Shown here piece by piece: positions 63,180-64,000 of a stretch of 64,000 nt of DNA. The notes beneath the pieces are model-generated. The model ran no database searches. It was not told where the DNA came from and saw only the letters and a program-made list of their open reading frames with translations. A program made the translations under genes and the position numbers. The stretch's first letter is position 1. The number at the start of each line of letters is the position of its first letter. The DNA is from Kitasatospora phosalacinea (GTDB lineage: Bacteria; Actinomycetota; Actinomycetes; Streptomycetales; Streptomycetaceae): the NCBI RefSeq assembly GCF_000716545.1, contig NZ_JNWZ01000007.1, positions 67,346 through 131,345 on the forward strand, in the 5' to 3' direction.

Positions 63180-63575
63180 ATGGCGAGTGAACAGGACCTG
63201 GTCGGAGCCTGGCGGCTGATCGCCCACTACTACCTGGAGGAGGACGGCAGCACCAGCGAGGGCCCGCTCGGCGACGCCGCCGCCGGGCTGCTGATCTACC
63301 ACCAGGACGGCTACATGGCGGCCAGCCTGATGCGCACCCGCCCCGCCGCCGGGGCCGAGACCTACCTCGGCAGCGCCGACGACTTCCTGAGCTACTCCGG
63401 ACGCTGGCAGGTGCGCGGCGACACCGTGGTCCACCAGGTCTCCATCGGCTCGCACGCCCGGGTCGTCGGCACCGAGCAGGTCCGCGAGGTCGTCCTCCGG
63501 GACGGCGAGCTGCGCCTGCAGCGGAGCCTGGGCGGCCCGCACGCCCACGTGGTCATGGACTGGCGGCGTGCCTGA
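63180..63575 (+). CDS. lipocalin-like domain protein
   Basis: A 131-residue beta-barrel protein (DLVGAWRLIAHYYLEEDGS, GLLIYHQDGYMAASLMRTRPA, YSGRWQVRGDTVVHQVSIGSHARVVGTEQVREVVL), of the lipocalin-like family found in several polyketide clusters. It may bind or isomerise an intermediate. First gene of an operon that continues into an acyl-CoA carboxylase. Confidence 0.8.
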   Translation: MASEQDLVGAWRLIAHYYLEEDGSTSEGPLGDAAAGLLIYHQDGYMAASLMRTRPAAGAETYLGSADDFLSYSGRWQVRGDTVVHQVSIGSHARVVGTEQVREVVLRDGELRLQRSLGGPHAHVVMDWRRA

Positions 63576-63861
63576 GCACCCGCCCGCCGGTCGGCGCCGG
63601 ACGACCGGACGGGAACGACGCGCCGCGTGCGGGCGCCTGCTGGCCCCGGTGGGCTCCTTCCTCAAGGCGGGCCTGATCGCCGTCGGCTGGATCTGGGCGG
63701 CCTACCCGCTCCACCCCTACGCCCAGGAGCTGCTCGAACCGGTCCTCGAGGAGCCGCCGACGGGCCACCCCGAACGGCTCGCCCCCGACGACCCGCCCAC
63801 CCCCGAGGAGCGCGCCCTGTGGCGCGACCTCGGCCGCCTCACCGCCAGGTTGCTGCCGTGA
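63568..63861 (+). CDS. small protein ahead of acyl-CoA carboxylase
   Basis: A 97-residue protein with one hydrophobic segment (SFLKAGLIAVGWIWAAYPL) and an acidic C-terminal helix PTPEERALWRDLGRLTARLLP, loosely like carboxylase epsilon subunits. Its GTG overlaps the lipocalin stop, and its own stop overlaps the carboxylase start. Possible small subunit or membrane anchor for the carboxylase; not recognised with certainty. Confidence 0.55.
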   Translation: MPEHPPAGRRRTTGRERRAACGRLLAPVGSFLKAGLIAVGWIWAAYPLHPYAQELLEPVLEEPPTGHPERLAPDDPPTPEERALWRDLGRLTARLLP

Positions 63862-64000
63862 CCGCCGGCGGTGACGCCCGTAGTCGGGTCGCCGAGTTGC
63901 ACGAGCTGCGCGAGCAGGTCCGCCGGGGGCCGAGCGAGAAGGCCACCGAGGCGCAGCACGCGAAGGGCAAGCTGACCGCGCGTGAGCGGATCGAGCTGCT
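63858..64000 (+). CDS. acyl-CoA carboxylase beta (carboxyltransferase) subunit, partial
   Basis: The first 47 codons only: VAELHELREQVRRGPSEKATEAQHAKGKLTARERIELL, the characteristic start of propionyl/acetyl-CoA carboxylase beta subunits. The gene runs off the window. In a type II PKS cluster it supplies malonyl-CoA for chain extension. GTG start in a GTGA overlap. Confidence 0.85.
   Translation, partial: MTAGGDARSRVAELHELREQVRRGPSEKATEAQHAKGKLTARERIEL

Overview
The window is very GC-rich, with start codons split between ATG and GTG, many 4-base GTGA/ATGA stop-start overlaps and G/C-ending codons throughout. The gene families (DUF1876, DUF2470 with an iron box, type III PKS/ICMT/FAD operon, SARP regulator, type II PKS, tandem acyl-CoA carboxylase) point to a Streptomycetaceae actinomycete, Streptomyces or Kitasatospora. 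I cannot decide between these two. No rRNA, tRNA, IS element or CRISPR array is visible.

Region 1 (1-23.4 kb) looks like ordinary chromosomal arm. It holds small conserved proteins, a ferredoxin-reductase-like flavoprotein, a VOC protein, an iron-regulated DUF2470 protein, and a TetR-controlled acyl-CoA catabolic regulon. That regulon is SDR-SDR-MDR facing APH-ACAD, with the same 18-bp operator at 4548-4565 and 9436-9453. Next come a lipoprotein/membrane pair, a P450 pseudogene, a phenolic-lipid type III PKS operon, a membrane Ser/Thr kinase, a UbiA prenyltransferase, an SDR, a GH13 glucosidase, a Sel1/TPR protein, and a secreted beta-propeller protein behind a Cys-containing leader peptide.

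Region 2 (23.4-39.1 kb) is a tightly coupled plus-strand biosynthetic operon. It opens with an N-hydroxylating flavoprotein, a methionyl-tRNA-synthetase-like enzyme and a glycine-oxidase-like flavoprotein. That trio is the signature of N-N bond (hydrazine) formation through N-hydroxylysine plus an amino acid, as in the s56-p1 and related hydrazinoacetate pathways. The cupin half of the hydrazine synthetase, fused to the synthetase domain in the described enzymes, appears to be a separate gene about 10 kb downstream (36217-36567). Between them lie an MFS exporter, two ATP-grasp ligases, two paralogous acyl-CoA-dehydrogenase-fold flavoenzymes, a radical SAM enzyme and an orphan LuxR-type response regulator. 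A BBE-type oxidase and a DDAH-like enzyme follow the cupin.

Region 3 (39.2-42.0 kb) is a divergent katG/fur pair, probably housekeeping.

Region 4 (42.2-64 kb, running off the window) is a type II aromatic polyketide cluster. It encodes KS-alpha, KS-beta and ACP, three cyclase candidates (including a Dabb/aromatase fusion), two O-methyltransferases, a P450 fused to an SCP2 domain, a globin, a cupin, an LLM flavoenzyme, reductases, an MFS exporter with a MerR regulator, a SARP activator, and the start of an acyl-CoA carboxylase. No polyketide ketoreductase was recognised. Seven promoters in this region carry 11-bp-spaced SARP heptamers ending exactly 8 bp before a -10-like hexamer. None was found before the hydrazine operon. 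So the SARP regulon marks the polyketide part, and it stays open whether regions 2 and 4 make one hybrid N-N-containing aromatic product or two separate products.
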